Source: Paraburkholderia elongata (lineage in GTDB: Bacteria > Pseudomonadota > Gammaproteobacteria > Burkholderiales > Burkholderiaceae). Taken from it: a DNA stretch of 64,000 bases. A program made the translations under genes and the position numbers. Below are positions 25,922-34,944 of the stretch, one piece after another (within the stretch, counting starts at the first letter, position 1; each line of letters starts with the position of its first letter). A model generated the notes under the pieces. The model worked only from the letters and a program-made list of their open reading frames with translations, made no database searches and was not told where the DNA came from. The DNA lies in contig NZ_WOEZ01000140.1 in NCBI RefSeq assembly GCF_013177735.1, forward strand, positions 51,282 through 115,281, given 5' to 3'.

Positions 25922-27412
25922 ATGTCCAATCTGAACCACACGATCCGTAAGAGCATCTTCGCGAACTTTATCGGGCGTTACAGCAATACGCTTGTCCAAC
26001 TGGTCGTGACGGCCGTGCTGGCGCGCCTCCTGAGTCCGTCCGACTTTGGTGTGATCGCCGTTCTGACGGTCCTCGTCACGTTCTTCTCGTTCATCAGCGA
26101 GATGGGGCTGGGGCCGGCCATCGTGCAGTTTGAACTGAAACGCGAACAGTTGTCCGCGCTGTTCTGGCTGACGGTGTTCGTCGGCTCGATGCTGTCGATG
26201 ATTTTCGTATTCGGCGGACCGCTTCTCGCGACGTTCTATCACGAGCCGCGCTATATACCGATCGCGAAAATTCTGGCGCTCAACATTGCGCTGTCATGCT
26301 GGGGCATCGTGCCGTTCGCGGTACTGCGCAAGCAGCTGAAGTTTAAAGAGATCGTGATGGTGGAGATTGCCTCCGCGATTCTTTCCGGCTGCGTGGGTAT
26401 CGCTACGGCATACGCGAACTTCGGCGTGTTTGCGCTCGCCTTGAAAGGAGCGTCCTACGCGTGCAGCATGTTCGCGTTCTGCCTCGTCGCGAGCCGGTTC
26501 AACCCTTTCAAGCGACCGATCTTCCGCGGAATGACGCGAATCTTGTCGTACTCGGTTTATCAGTTCTTCTTCAACCTGACCAACTACTTCACGAAGAACC
26601 TCGACAAGCTCGTCCTGGGACGGCTGATGGGAAGCAATGCGCTTGGCCTCTACGACATGTCGTACCGGTTGATGCTGCTACCCAATGCCAATTTGACGCA
26701 AATTATTTCGCCCGCGCTGCAACCCATCTATGCAGCCCATCAAAACGACAAGGCCACGATCTTCTCTTCGTACCAAACGGTGATCCGCGCGCTGCTGATT
26801 GCAGGCGGATTTGCGGGCGTCGGCTGCTTTTTGTGCGCAAACGAGATCATCTTCCTGGCCTATGGCAAGAAGTGGTCGCTTGCAGCGCCGATTTTTTCGA
26901 TCCTGAGCCTTTCGATTGCAATACAGGTCGTGCTGTCCACCGTCGGTGCGATTTTTCAGGCCATCGGACGCACGGACCTGCTTTCCTTTTCAGGAACGCT
27001 GTGCGCAGCCTGCAGTATCGGCGCGATGGTGATCGGCGCGCTGTCGGGCAGTCTGGTGATGTTTGCGTGGCTGGTGTCGGCCAGCTTCGTGATCAACGGC
27101 TTGATGACCTTCTACATTCTCGCGCGCCGAGGATTCGGCACGTCGCTGCTTTCGCTGTTCCGGCCGTCGATCGGATGCCTCGGCGGAATCGCGCTGATGC
27201 TCGTCGCAAGCGCTGCGCTGAAATTGACGATGAGCGCATCCGAATTCAACCCGATCGTTCTCGCCGCGAAGATCATCGGCGTAACGGGTGCTTACGCCGC
27301 GATTTTGCATGTCACGGGCGACCTCCGGTTTCTGCTGAACACGCTGTCACGCCAGCCGACGCGCGCTTCCGTGCTCAAGTCGGACGCGGGTCAGGTTGGC
27401 GAAGCCATATAA
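25922..27412 (+). CDS. wzx: Polysaccharide flippase (MOP superfamily, Wzx-like)
   Basis: 496 residues with about 12-14 hydrophobic segments. The N-terminus GRYSNTLVQLVVTAVLARLLSPSDFGVIAVLTVLVTFFSFISEMGLGPAIVQ-type signature places it in the PST branch of MOP transporters (cut here for length: LARLLSPSDFGVIAVLTV). It moves the undecaprenyl-linked repeat unit from the cytoplasmic to the periplasmic leaflet. The gene starts 18 bp after ugd, in the order ugd-wzx-wzy. Confidence 0.92.
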   Translation: MSNLNHTIRKSIFANFIGRYSNTLVQLVVTAVLARLLSPSDFGVIAVLTVLVTFFSFISEMGLGPAIVQFELKREQLSALFWLTVFVGSMLSMIFVFGGPLLATFYHEPRYIPIAKILALNIALSCWGIVPFAVLRKQLKFKEIVMVEIASAILSGCVGIATAYANFGVFALALKGASYACSMFAFCLVASRFNPFKRPIFRGMTRILSYSVYQFFFNLTNYFTKNLDKLVLGRLMGSNALGLYDMSYRLMLLPNANLTQIISPALQPIYAAHQNDKATIFSSYQTVIRALLIAGGFAGVGCFLCANEIIFLAYGKKWSLAAPIFSILSLSIAIQVVLSTVGAIFQAIGRTDLLSFSGTLCAACSIGAMVIGALSGSLVMFAWLVSASFVINGLMTFYILARRGFGTSLLSLFRPSIGCLGGIALMLVASAALKLTMSASEFNPIVLAAKIIGVTGAYAAILHVTGDLRFLLNTLSRQPTRASVLKSDAGQVGEAI

Positions 27413-27472
27413 ACAGCAGAAACGCCGACGGCTTTGGGCCATCGTCGGCAGTAAACCGAGGACAAAAATAAA

Positions 27473-28723
27473 ATGACATTGATCAGACGCACGCTTTACG
27501 CGATCATCATCATCCGTTCGGCATTGGATATCGTCTTCGAATCGCTCAGGCTCGACGAGGGCGGCATGTCGCCTGGCGCCGCATTGAACGGCCTCATCAT
27601 CATGCTGGGGCTCGTGGTGCTGCTTCGCAAAGGCCTCTCGATACCCCGCACGCCGCTGCTCTTCTGGATTGCGTATCTCGGCTACTCGCTGCTTTCGCTG
27701 TTACGCTCACCGGATTTCTACGAAGGCTTGCGGCTGTTTCTCGGCCAGTTCTCGGCTGCGATGATCTTCTTCATCGCAGCGAATGTGATCACGACGCGAA
27801 AGCACGCGGAAGAACTGATCAAGTGCGTGATCTACTCGTCGCTTGCCGTGTCGTTTTTCGCGATCATCCAGTACGTCTTTATCGACAAGCTGGGCGGCCG
27901 CCTGCAATCCACGTTCGAACACCCGAACATCCTCGCGTTCTATCTGGTGCTGGTCGTCCTTGCGCTGTTCTACCTGCCTCAGATCGACCCGCAGAGAAAG
28001 AATCCGCGCTGGAAAATGATCAGGCTCACGTATGTGCCCTTCCTGCTGATCCTGCTTGTTCTTACCGAAACACGCAGCGCATGGATCGCAATCATGGCGT
28101 CGTTCATTCTGTATTCGACGCTGATCAACCGGAAGATGCTGCTCTGTCTGATTCTGGTGCCGCCGCTGCTACTCGTGCCGGCCATCTCGAACAGACTGAC
28201 TGATCTCGGCACAAGCGGCTCCGCTCAAGACGTGCAAAGCGGCGTGCAACTCGACTCCTACTCATGGCGGCAACTGCTGTGGGAATACGCTTTGATCGAT
28301 TCCAGCGAAGCACGAACGGAGGGCAAGGGATTGGGCTCGTTCAGAAGCAATTCGCAACGCTTCTTCCCGCTGGAAGATACCGCCGACGCACACAGCGCCT
28401 ATATACAGACTCTGTACGAAACCGGCGTGATCGGACTCGGCCTGTATATCGCGATGTTCGGCGCCAGTCTCGTCACAATCTGGAAGACACGGATGAACCG
28501 GAAATCAGCGGTGATTGCGATCGTGCTGATCGTGTCGTACCTGCTTGAAAGTTACTCGGACAACACGCTCTACTACCTGAGCTACAACTGGTATTTCTGG
28601 ACGTTCATTGGGTGTCATCTGGCAATGTCCGTCAGGGAGAAGCGCGCCGGCCGCGCGCTACCGCAGCCAACCGGACCCGCGATGGACGGGTCGTTCAGTG
28701 TCGAACACCAAACCGTCGGATAG
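27473..28723 (+). CDS. wzy: O-antigen ligase/polymerase family membrane protein (Wzy-like)
   Basis: 416 residues with about ten membrane segments and a larger periplasmic loop (about 230-300) containing the Wzy_C/WaaL-type stretch (YSWRQLLWEYALID, GKGLGSFRSNSQRFFPL, TADAHSAYIQTLYETG). The RSAW motif (TETRSAWIAIMA) is typical of this superfamily. Next to the Wzx-like gene and a BY-kinase system it is most likely the EPS polymerase that joins repeat units in the periplasm. Ligase and polymerase cannot be separated by sequence alone. Last gene of the ugd operon. Confidence 0.85.
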   Translation: MTLIRRTLYAIIIIRSALDIVFESLRLDEGGMSPGAALNGLIIMLGLVVLLRKGLSIPRTPLLFWIAYLGYSLLSLLRSPDFYEGLRLFLGQFSAAMIFFIAANVITTRKHAEELIKCVIYSSLAVSFFAIIQYVFIDKLGGRLQSTFEHPNILAFYLVLVVLALFYLPQIDPQRKNPRWKMIRLTYVPFLLILLVLTETRSAWIAIMASFILYSTLINRKMLLCLILVPPLLLVPAISNRLTDLGTSGSAQDVQSGVQLDSYSWRQLLWEYALIDSSEARTEGKGLGSFRSNSQRFFPLEDTADAHSAYIQTLYETGVIGLGLYIAMFGASLVTIWKTRMNRKSAVIAIVLIVSYLLESYSDNTLYYLSYNWYFWTFIGCHLAMSVREKRAGRALPQPTGPAMDGSFSVEHQTVG

Positions 28724-28878
28724 CCACATTGCAGATGAACGGCATCGTCGTCGTATGCACGTCGAACAAATGATGTGCTCGGTGCAATGGATCTTCGTGA
28801 TGTTTGACTGCGTGAGTGGCGTTCATCCTCAACAGGACGGCGCCACCCCGCCTCAATGAAATTGTTCGTCTGGCTGCG

Positions 28879-29613
28879 TTACTTCGCCGAACTCCCCGTC
28901 CCGGCACTCCCCCCGGTCCCACCCGTCGCTCCACTGCTCCCACTCGGAATCGGCGCCGCTGCCCCTGCCGCCAAGGCGGCCGAAACCAATGAAGCCACCG
29001 GCTGCCCGTTACTCAAAATCGCTCCGGCCGTCAGCAACGCATCGAGATCCGCATCCGCACCCGGCGTGCCCGGCGTAAACGAAACCGTCAGGAACGACGA
29101 CGACGAAAGCGTGATCCCGTACGAGTCTTTGATCAGCTTCGCGACGGCCGCCTCGGCATTCGCAATCACCGTGCTGTTCGACAGCGCGCTCTGATACGAA
29201 GTGTTAGATGAGATCCCCGAGAGCAACCCGCTCTCCGTCGTTCCCAACTGCCCCGCCAGATAGTTAAGCAACAACTCCGTCAGCGGCGTCACGTTGAACG
29301 TACCCGCGCCGGCCGCAAACGAATGAATCGTGATCGCGCCGCCGGTCGCAGTAATCGCGCAAGGACCGTCAAACGCGAACGTCGTCGTGTAAGCCCCGTT
29401 GGAATTAGCCGTCGCGCTACCTGAACCGTTCTTGCAGGTCAGCGTGATGCTTGCATCAGCCAGCGCCGCGCCGACGGCGGCTGTGCCGCCCACCGTCCCC
29501 ACCGGCGACCCGCCGCTACTGGTTCCACCACCGCATGCAACCAGCGTACTGGTCGCAAGCACTATCGATCCGAACTGCAGCGTGCGCAGCGTGGCGCCGT
29601 TTAGAAGCTTCAT
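28879..29613 (-). CDS. Gly/Ser-rich lipoprotein of the wcaJ operon
   Basis: 244 residues. The signal peptide ends in the lipobox LVAC (Cys near residue 27), followed by GGGTSSGGSP. The body contains an Ig-like/carboxypeptidase-regulatory-like stretch (GGTAAVGAALADASITLTCKN), then an alpha-helical region with NVTPLTELLLNYLAGQLG. It ends in a low-complexity Gly/Ser/Ala tail. No enzymatic motif is visible. It begins 19 bp after the YjbH-like gene, so it is the third gene of wcaJ-yjbH-lipoprotein. Probably an outer-membrane accessory factor for EPS export or anchoring. Confidence 0.7.
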   Translation of the reverse strand: MKLLNGATLRTLQFGSIVLATSTLVACGGGTSSGGSPVGTVGGTAAVGAALADASITLTCKNGSGSATANSNGAYTTTFAFDGPCAITATGGAITIHSFAAGAGTFNVTPLTELLLNYLAGQLGTTESGLLSGISSNTSYQSALSNSTVIANAEAAVAKLIKDSYGITLSSSSFLTVSFTPGTPGADADLDALLTAGAILSNGQPVASLVSAALAAGAAAPIPSGSSGATGGTGGSAGTGSSAK

Positions 29614-29632
29614 CGCCTATCCCCAAAGAAAG

Positions 29633-32011
29633 TCATTCACAATTGACCGGCACCAGTGCCCGTCCGTCGCTTACACCCTGCAAACCGTTTCCGCAGATGC
29701 CATGTGAAAGCGCTGCGCCCATCGATACAGCAGGCACACTCACTTGCGGCTTCGGCTTCTTTTCGTCAGTACCAGGCTGCCCGTAACGCAAATACGCATC
29801 ACGCATCCGGTAAAGCTGAGTCGAGAAGTACTCGCCGCTAAAGCGGCCCTGATTCAGCAAGAACTGCTGCGTGCTATACGGGAAGGTCATGTTCTCCGCC
29901 GCATTGGTCGCCACGTAATTCGTCGATCCCACCCGCGTGCGGAAGTCGAGCCCGAACTGTTCCGAGCCGTACACCTGACTGATCCCGGGCTTCATGCCCT
30001 GACGCAGCGTCAGCGGGAAGCTGATTGCGGCACCGACGAACGTGCCCTGCCCGCTATGCTCGCCATGCACGCTCACCGATACGTCGTCGAACCAGCGTGT
30101 CAGCGTCGCAACCGGTCCCTTGTCCCCGCCAACAAAGCGCGCTACGCCCGCTTCGATCCACAGCTTCCAGGACGGCTGCACCCAGCGGTAAGTCAGCTCG
30201 GCGTTCTTCTCGCTCGGCAATGCGTCATGGCCCGGCTCATGGTGCAGATAGGCGAGCCGCAAGCGGATCAGATCGGGGCGGCCCGGCACGAACACCGTTG
30301 TTTCGTTTTGCACACCGACATACGAGTAATCGAACTTGCCGACCGATGCCACGTTGAACACTTGCGGCATGATCCAGAAGCTTTGTGCCAATGCGACCGC
30401 ATTCAGGCCGCCACGCAGGCGGAAATCGCTAAAGACGCGATCTTCGTCCATGTTCTTCGTGTTGTAGATCGGCGCGATATAACTCGCGTACAACTCCGCG
30501 CCACGCCACAACGGCACGAACCCTTCAATGTTGGCGCCGAGAGAAATGTCGAAGTTGCCGTACTCGGTGCCGTACAGGTAACTGACGATCGGCTCGATCT
30601 GAATCCGCGTTAGCCCATGTGTGTGCTCGTTGCCATGCCATGCGATCGAGTCCGCGTCATAGGTCGGGCGCGTGCGCATCGTCAGCGAGGCGCTTGCGGC
30701 TGTCGGCGCGCCGCCTTCAACGAACTGCGCAAATGCATCACGATCGACAATGACTTCGCCTAACGGCTCATTAGCCTTCTTGATAACCACGTGAATCTTG
30801 TCGGTGCCGTGCGGCGCGTTCACGCTCGCCACACCGAGCACAATGCCGAGTGCGTCAGCTTCGTTCTGGTTGTAGCGATGGTTCTCGTACTCGACCACCA
30901 GATCGCGACCGCTCATCCCGACACGCACACGCTCGAGGCCGGCGGCAAACAGTTGTGCGGCGATTTCGTCGAGCGCGGAGGTATCCAGTGCTTCTGGAAT
31001 GGCGGGAGACTGCGCATCCGCCGACTTGGCCGCCGTCACGTCACTCAACATCACAGACGCGTACGACTGTAGCGGCGGCACATATGTAATCGGCGCTGCG
31101 GCCAGCGCGTTGTTGTTACTAATTGCAGCGCGCGTGTCCACTGGTTGCAGGCTGGCGAGGCGGATCGGGCCGTCATCGCTGGTATCCGCTGTCTGGGCTG
31201 CGGACACTTGCGGCCCCTCGCACAAGCCGTCGGCACAACGTGCACTGCTAAAGCGTTTGCCCAGCGGAATCTGAATGCCCACCGAGAACGACGTGCGCGG
31301 CGACACCCCATTCGTCGAACGGATCGACCGCATGAACGTGCCGATCACGTTCGCATCGGCCAGCCAACTAATCCGCGGAGATTGATAACGCACACCGGCA
31401 TAAGGTGTCTTCGAATCGTCTTCTGCGAGCAGCGACAAACCCGTGTTCCACAGCGAGACCTGCGCGCCGCCGAACGGACCATCGAGCCGATCGCCCTGGC
31501 CGTAACCGGCAGTCAGAGTCACCGGTCCAAACGTTTGCGACACAACGCCGTATTTCGATCGGAAGAAATGCGTCTGGCCGCCAACGTCAGTGACACCAAA
31601 TGCAATGCTCGGCTGATACTTGAAGAACTTTGGCACTTCGAGCTTGACGTTCGCCATCAGGTGGCGAAACAGGTTGTGGTCGGCATTGCTGAAGGGTGCG
31701 TGGACATCAGCCGGGTAATTGGCGAGTCCGCCAGACACCTCGATGTAAGGCAGCAAACCCACTGCGCCCCAGTACACCTGCGCATCCGTCGCCTGCTTTC
31801 CGTAGCGCGGATCGATGTAGTTGTTGTACTGCGCCTCCACCGTTCCTTCGGGCAGTGCAAACGCATACGGAATCACCAAACCACCCGCCTGCCCGAGCGC
31901 ATTCAGCGCAGGGTCGGCCGCTTGCGCCGAAGCGGAGAAGGCTAAAGCCGCAGCAAGTGACAGCGCGCTTGGCGCCGATCGGAGTTGTTGTCCGCGTAGT
32001 TTCATGGCCAT
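29633..32011 (-). CDS. YjbH-like outer-membrane exopolysaccharide protein
   Basis: 792 residues from the ATG at 32011 (starts at 32044 and 32005 also possible). Signal peptide SALSLAAALAFSASAQA. The N-terminal half begins GQAGGLVIPYAFALPEGTVEAQ and is a YjbH-type beta-barrel region (LLPYIEVSGGLANYP, PSIAFGVTDVGGQT). A central periplasmic alpha/beta segment lies around residue 330-420 (LERVRVGMSGRDLVVEY). A second barrel half follows and ends SQLYRMRDAYLRYGQ-like, with a C-terminal CGNGLQG. YjbH proteins belong to yjbEFGH exopolysaccharide loci; here YjbH is alone with WcaJ. A role as secretin-like or modifying outer-membrane porin is inferred. Confidence 0.82.
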   Translation of the reverse strand: MAMKLRGQQLRSAPSALSLAAALAFSASAQAADPALNALGQAGGLVIPYAFALPEGTVEAQYNNYIDPRYGKQATDAQVYWGAVGLLPYIEVSGGLANYPADVHAPFSNADHNLFRHLMANVKLEVPKFFKYQPSIAFGVTDVGGQTHFFRSKYGVVSQTFGPVTLTAGYGQGDRLDGPFGGAQVSLWNTGLSLLAEDDSKTPYAGVRYQSPRISWLADANVIGTFMRSIRSTNGVSPRTSFSVGIQIPLGKRFSSARCADGLCEGPQVSAAQTADTSDDGPIRLASLQPVDTRAAISNNNALAAAPITYVPPLQSYASVMLSDVTAAKSADAQSPAIPEALDTSALDEIAAQLFAAGLERVRVGMSGRDLVVEYENHRYNQNEADALGIVLGVASVNAPHGTDKIHVVIKKANEPLGEVIVDRDAFAQFVEGGAPTAASASLTMRTRPTYDADSIAWHGNEHTHGLTRIQIEPIVSYLYGTEYGNFDISLGANIEGFVPLWRGAELYASYIAPIYNTKNMDEDRVFSDFRLRGGLNAVALAQSFWIMPQVFNVASVGKFDYSYVGVQNETTVFVPGRPDLIRLRLAYLHHEPGHDALPSEKNAELTYRWVQPSWKLWIEAGVARFVGGDKGPVATLTRWFDDVSVSVHGEHSGQGTFVGAAISFPLTLRQGMKPGISQVYGSEQFGLDFRTRVGSTNYVATNAAENMTFPYSTQQFLLNQGRFSGEYFSTQLYRMRDAYLRYGQPGTDEKKPKPQVSVPAVSMGAALSHGICGNGLQGVSDGRALVPVNCE

Positions 32012-32033
32012 GTGTTTTTTTTGTGTGCAGGTG

Positions 32034-33449
32034 TCAGTACGCATTGCTATGAACCAGACCCTTCGCTATCGTCGCCGCGACTATCCGCATGTCGAGCCCG
32101 AACGACCAATTGCGCAGGTAATACAGATCGTGTTCGACGCGTCCTTGCATCTTCTCGATCTGGTCTGTCTCTCCTCTAAATCCGTTGATCTGTGCCCAAC
32201 CTGTGATCCCCGGTTTGATCCGGTATCGATGGATGTAGCCATTCACTACTTTCTGATAAAGCTCGTCGTGTTCAATCGCATGAGGCCGCGGCCCCACTAC
32301 CGACATATCGCCCCGCAGTACATTGAAGAACTGCGGCAACTCATCCAGGCTGGTACTCCTGAGAAACGCACCCACTCGCGTAATACGCGGATCCCCCCGC
32401 GTGGCCTGTTTCACCACGCCTGTTTCGACGGTATGAGGACGCATCGAGCGGAACTTGTAGATCTTGAAGATGCGTCCATCCGCACCTTTGCGCCGCTGCG
32501 TGAAGAACACCGGTCCACGCGATGACAGCTTCACCGCAATCGCAATTGCAATCAGCAACGGGGCAAGCGCAATCAGCGCGCACGCGGCGAACATGCGGTC
32601 AAAAATCTCTTTCTTCACCAACGCGCGAGCCGGTACCGGCGACGCGACCAGGTTGATCGCCGGCATACCGATCAAATCGATCATGCCGCTATCGAACAAC
32701 GCAACGCTGCGCATATCGGGTACAAAGCGCACGTTCACGAGATCGTCGCGAAACTCAGCCACAAAGCGCAACAGCGTGCGTTCCTCGGAGAGCGGCAACG
32801 CAAGCCACAACTCCTGCACATCGTGAGATCTCACGTAGGCAGCGAACTTGGTGATGTTGTCGTACACCGGAACGCCTGAGCCTATCGTTCCCAGCACCGG
32901 CCGCACGTCAAAGGCCGCTACTGCGCGAAATCCGCTAGTCGTCGAGCCCTCGATATTGCGCACGACCTGATGGCAATGGGCCCCGCATCCCACGACCGCA
33001 ACCCGGCGAAGGTTCATCCCTGCGTGCCGCACGCGTGCGAGCACGGCATGCACAGCCAGACGCGACGTAATCAGCGCGCCGCCCGTGATTGCCATCCAAT
33101 AGGCAAACCAGAGACGCGAGATGAAATCCGTGCGATGCAGCGAGAATATCAGCACGAGACCACAGCCTTGAACCACGAACCACGCTAGCGATACCTGACC
33201 GGACATCCGCAGCATTGCTCGCCCACGCCATGAGCTGTAGACGCCGAATACGGGGAACAGGACCAGAGTAAAAGCCGCGGCAAACGCAACGAATGCCGTA
33301 TCGATACGGCTTTGCGTGAGATCTTCATATCGCACCTGCGATGCCGCCAACGCCCCGAGGACGACGAGCATCACATCGAGCAAGCGCGCGATCAGGCCTT
33401 CCAACCCCGGTATCGTTCTTCTTTGCTGCGCAAAATTTGTTGTATCCAT
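32034..33449 (-). CDS. wcaJ: Undecaprenyl-phosphate glucose phosphotransferase (WcaJ/BceB-like)
   Basis: 471 residues. The N-terminal third has about four membrane segments, followed by a CoA-binding-like Rossmann region (RRVAVVGCGAHCHQVVRNIEG). A re-entrant hydrophobic helix leads into the bacterial sugar-transferase catalytic domain: KEIFDRMFAACALIALAPLL, GPVFFTQRRKGADGR, FKIYKFRSM, STSLDELPQFFNVLRGDMSVVGPRP and KPGITGWAQINGFRGETD. It transfers a hexose-1-phosphate, usually glucose, to undecaprenyl phosphate to start each repeat unit. First gene of the minus-strand wcaJ-yjbH-lipoprotein operon, preceded by a sigma-54-type promoter. Confidence 0.94.
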   Translation of the reverse strand: MDTTNFAQQRRTIPGLEGLIARLLDVMLVVLGALAASQVRYEDLTQSRIDTAFVAFAAAFTLVLFPVFGVYSSWRGRAMLRMSGQVSLAWFVVQGCGLVLIFSLHRTDFISRLWFAYWMAITGGALITSRLAVHAVLARVRHAGMNLRRVAVVGCGAHCHQVVRNIEGSTTSGFRAVAAFDVRPVLGTIGSGVPVYDNITKFAAYVRSHDVQELWLALPLSEERTLLRFVAEFRDDLVNVRFVPDMRSVALFDSGMIDLIGMPAINLVASPVPARALVKKEIFDRMFAACALIALAPLLIAIAIAVKLSSRGPVFFTQRRKGADGRIFKIYKFRSMRPHTVETGVVKQATRGDPRITRVGAFLRSTSLDELPQFFNVLRGDMSVVGPRPHAIEHDELYQKVVNGYIHRYRIKPGITGWAQINGFRGETDQIEKMQGRVEHDLYYLRNWSFGLDMRIVAATIAKGLVHSNAY

Positions 33450-33877
33450 TCTTATCCCCGCGCTGGTCTCTCACGCCAAACGTTTTTGTCGAGCCGCTCA
33501 ACTTGTGTCTGCTTGGTGTTCGCTTCGACAGCTCATGTCTTTCGTACTTCAACCACCACGCTCTTCGCGACGACAACACTGCCCCCGCACGCGAAAAAGC
33601 GCGCAATGCAAAACAATCTGGATTTCGCTCATCCAGCGCGAAACCGAACGACTGGACGTTCCTGAACAACGATGGGGGATGTACTGCAAGCCGCTCGCAC
33701 CCGTCTAACCTGGGTACTCAGGCAAAACGCCGCCGCGACGGAATCCGAACAAAGGATCACACCGCTTGTGCGTTGAGGAGACAGACCTGATAACCCCCGA
33801 CCAGGCCAGCCGCTGATTCGAACTTCACCTTCACTTACTGCTTGTCTTGTCTGTGTTGTGCACCGCGCAACCTTTAA

Positions 33878-33893
33878 AGCAGCAAGCATGCCA
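33878..33893 (-). promoter_or_regulatory. Sigma-54 promoter upstream of wcaJ
   Basis: On the minus strand: TGGCATGCTTGCTGCT. -24 GG and -12 GC elements have correct spacing; mismatches to consensus are at positions 6 and 12. It lies 429 bp from the wcaJ start, with GTAAC sites 121-153 bp further upstream. Confidence 0.6.
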
Positions 33894-34013
33894 ATCTTCA
33901 GATTTCTTTAATAATTGATCAGCGCACATCGGGCAAACCCTTGTCGGATATGAATTTTTTGTTCCGATGCTGCGGCTCGAGGGGCCGGCAAAAAAGACGG
34001 GAAAGCGTGTTCG

Positions 34014-34046
34014 GTAACGCGCCCGTTACGTAACGTCGCCCGTAAC
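34014..34046. promoter_or_regulatory. GTAAC / GTTACGTAAC cluster upstream of wcaJ
   Basis: GTAAC at 34014-34018, the perfect palindrome GTTACGTAAC at 34025-34034 and GTAAC at 34042-34046. The 10-bp palindrome is the same one found upstream of wza at 24165. Its distance to the nearest sigma-54 element is also alike. Confidence 0.55.
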
Positions 34047-34258
34047 GGCCTCGATCGATCGAGTGATCGGAAGTGGGAGTGGTGCGGCGCGGTGAGGGTC
34101 TGAAGAGAGGAGAGTGGAGAAGTACTTTTACGCGGCCGAAACACTTGCCTTTTCGCTTGCGCTGTACAAAACGGTGCGTAAAACTAGCTCCCCTAGCCCG
34201 CGCAAAATGCCATATCTGCACACGCACGCACAGGCTGCGTACGAGCAAGGAGGGACCG

Positions 34259-34630
34259 ATGGCAAACCATGAATACACGCTGTCACATCAGGATGTGGTG
34301 AAGGCAGTGATCATTCACCAGAACATTCATGAGGGCTTCTGGACGCTGAACATCAATTTCAACGTCACCGCCACTCATGGTCCGCAAGTGCCGGACCCCT
34401 GCCTCGCTGTGACGATCAAGGGCATCGGCATCATGCGGGCCTCGTCTACCGATCCACTCGCCATCGACGCCGCCCTCGTCAATCCGCCAGTGCCTGAACG
34501 TGTTGAAAGTGCGGTGCATATAGCGGCGGCCGTCAACGGCACGCATGAAGGCAGCATGCAATTCTGTCGCGACGTCTATCGCAATGTCGCGGTACAAAGC
34601 GCGGTCAGAGCGCGGACCAAACCTGGCTGA
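34259..34630 (+). CDS. Hypothetical protein (123 aa)
   Basis: The start at 34259 has an excellent ribosome site (AAGGAGGG). 123 residues, no signal peptide or membrane segment. The sequence alternates beta-strand-like stretches (EGFWTLNINFNVTATHG, CLAVTIKGIGIMRAS) with a region ending SAVHIAAAVNG and a basic C-terminus (RARTKPG). No family recognised. It stands alone between the EPS control region and an Lrp-type regulator. Confidence 0.65.
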   Translation: MANHEYTLSHQDVVKAVIIHQNIHEGFWTLNINFNVTATHGPQVPDPCLAVTIKGIGIMRASSTDPLAIDAALVNPPVPERVESAVHIAAAVNGTHEGSMQFCRDVYRNVAVQSAVRARTKPG

Positions 34631-34944
34631 ACGCGATCCGTCATCTGCCTCGCAAGAAAGTGCTCCATGCCCGGCGAGCGCGTCTTCCGGCACTGGTGAT
34701 GCCGGAATTCGCCCGCGTGCAGCCTTCCTGTGAAGGCAGCGAGACACCGGATGGCAGCTTGTGGCCGCGCAGGACCGCAGGCTTGGGGCCGGCGGCCCGG
34801 ACGGTTGTCCCGGGCATGAATGCACCCTGAAAATATACCCGGGCGCAGGCTGGATATGCTTCCTAAAGCAATGCACCCACCCGCCGGCTGCAGGACGATC
34901 TTCCGTTAGAATGGTATTTATCTGAATAAACTTCCGAGAATGCC
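34631..34944. other. Intergenic region before the Lrp/AsnC gene
   Basis: 314 bp. The proximal part has GC-rich inverted repeats, e.g. CCGG...CCGG around 34685-34710. Near the downstream gene TTTAT-CTGA-ATAAA (34917-34930) is a small AT-rich palindrome and a possible Lrp-type autoregulatory site. No gene seen. Confidence 0.4.

Larger units (their letters stand above)
33450..34258. other. Upstream control region of wcaJ
   Basis: 809 bp with no credible gene; the several 80-150-codon frames overlap each other on both strands without ribosome sites. It holds the sigma-54 element at 33878-33893, an AT-rich patch at 33895-33965 and a GTAAC cluster at 34014-34046. If the promoter assignment is right, the wcaJ mRNA has a leader of about 415 nt. 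Confidence 0.55.

Noticed and set aside
24593..26242. 549-codon minus-strand open frame
   Set aside because: It lies entirely antisense to ugd and the start of wzx. Its Arg/His/Asp-rich sequence is typical of GC-rich shadow frames.
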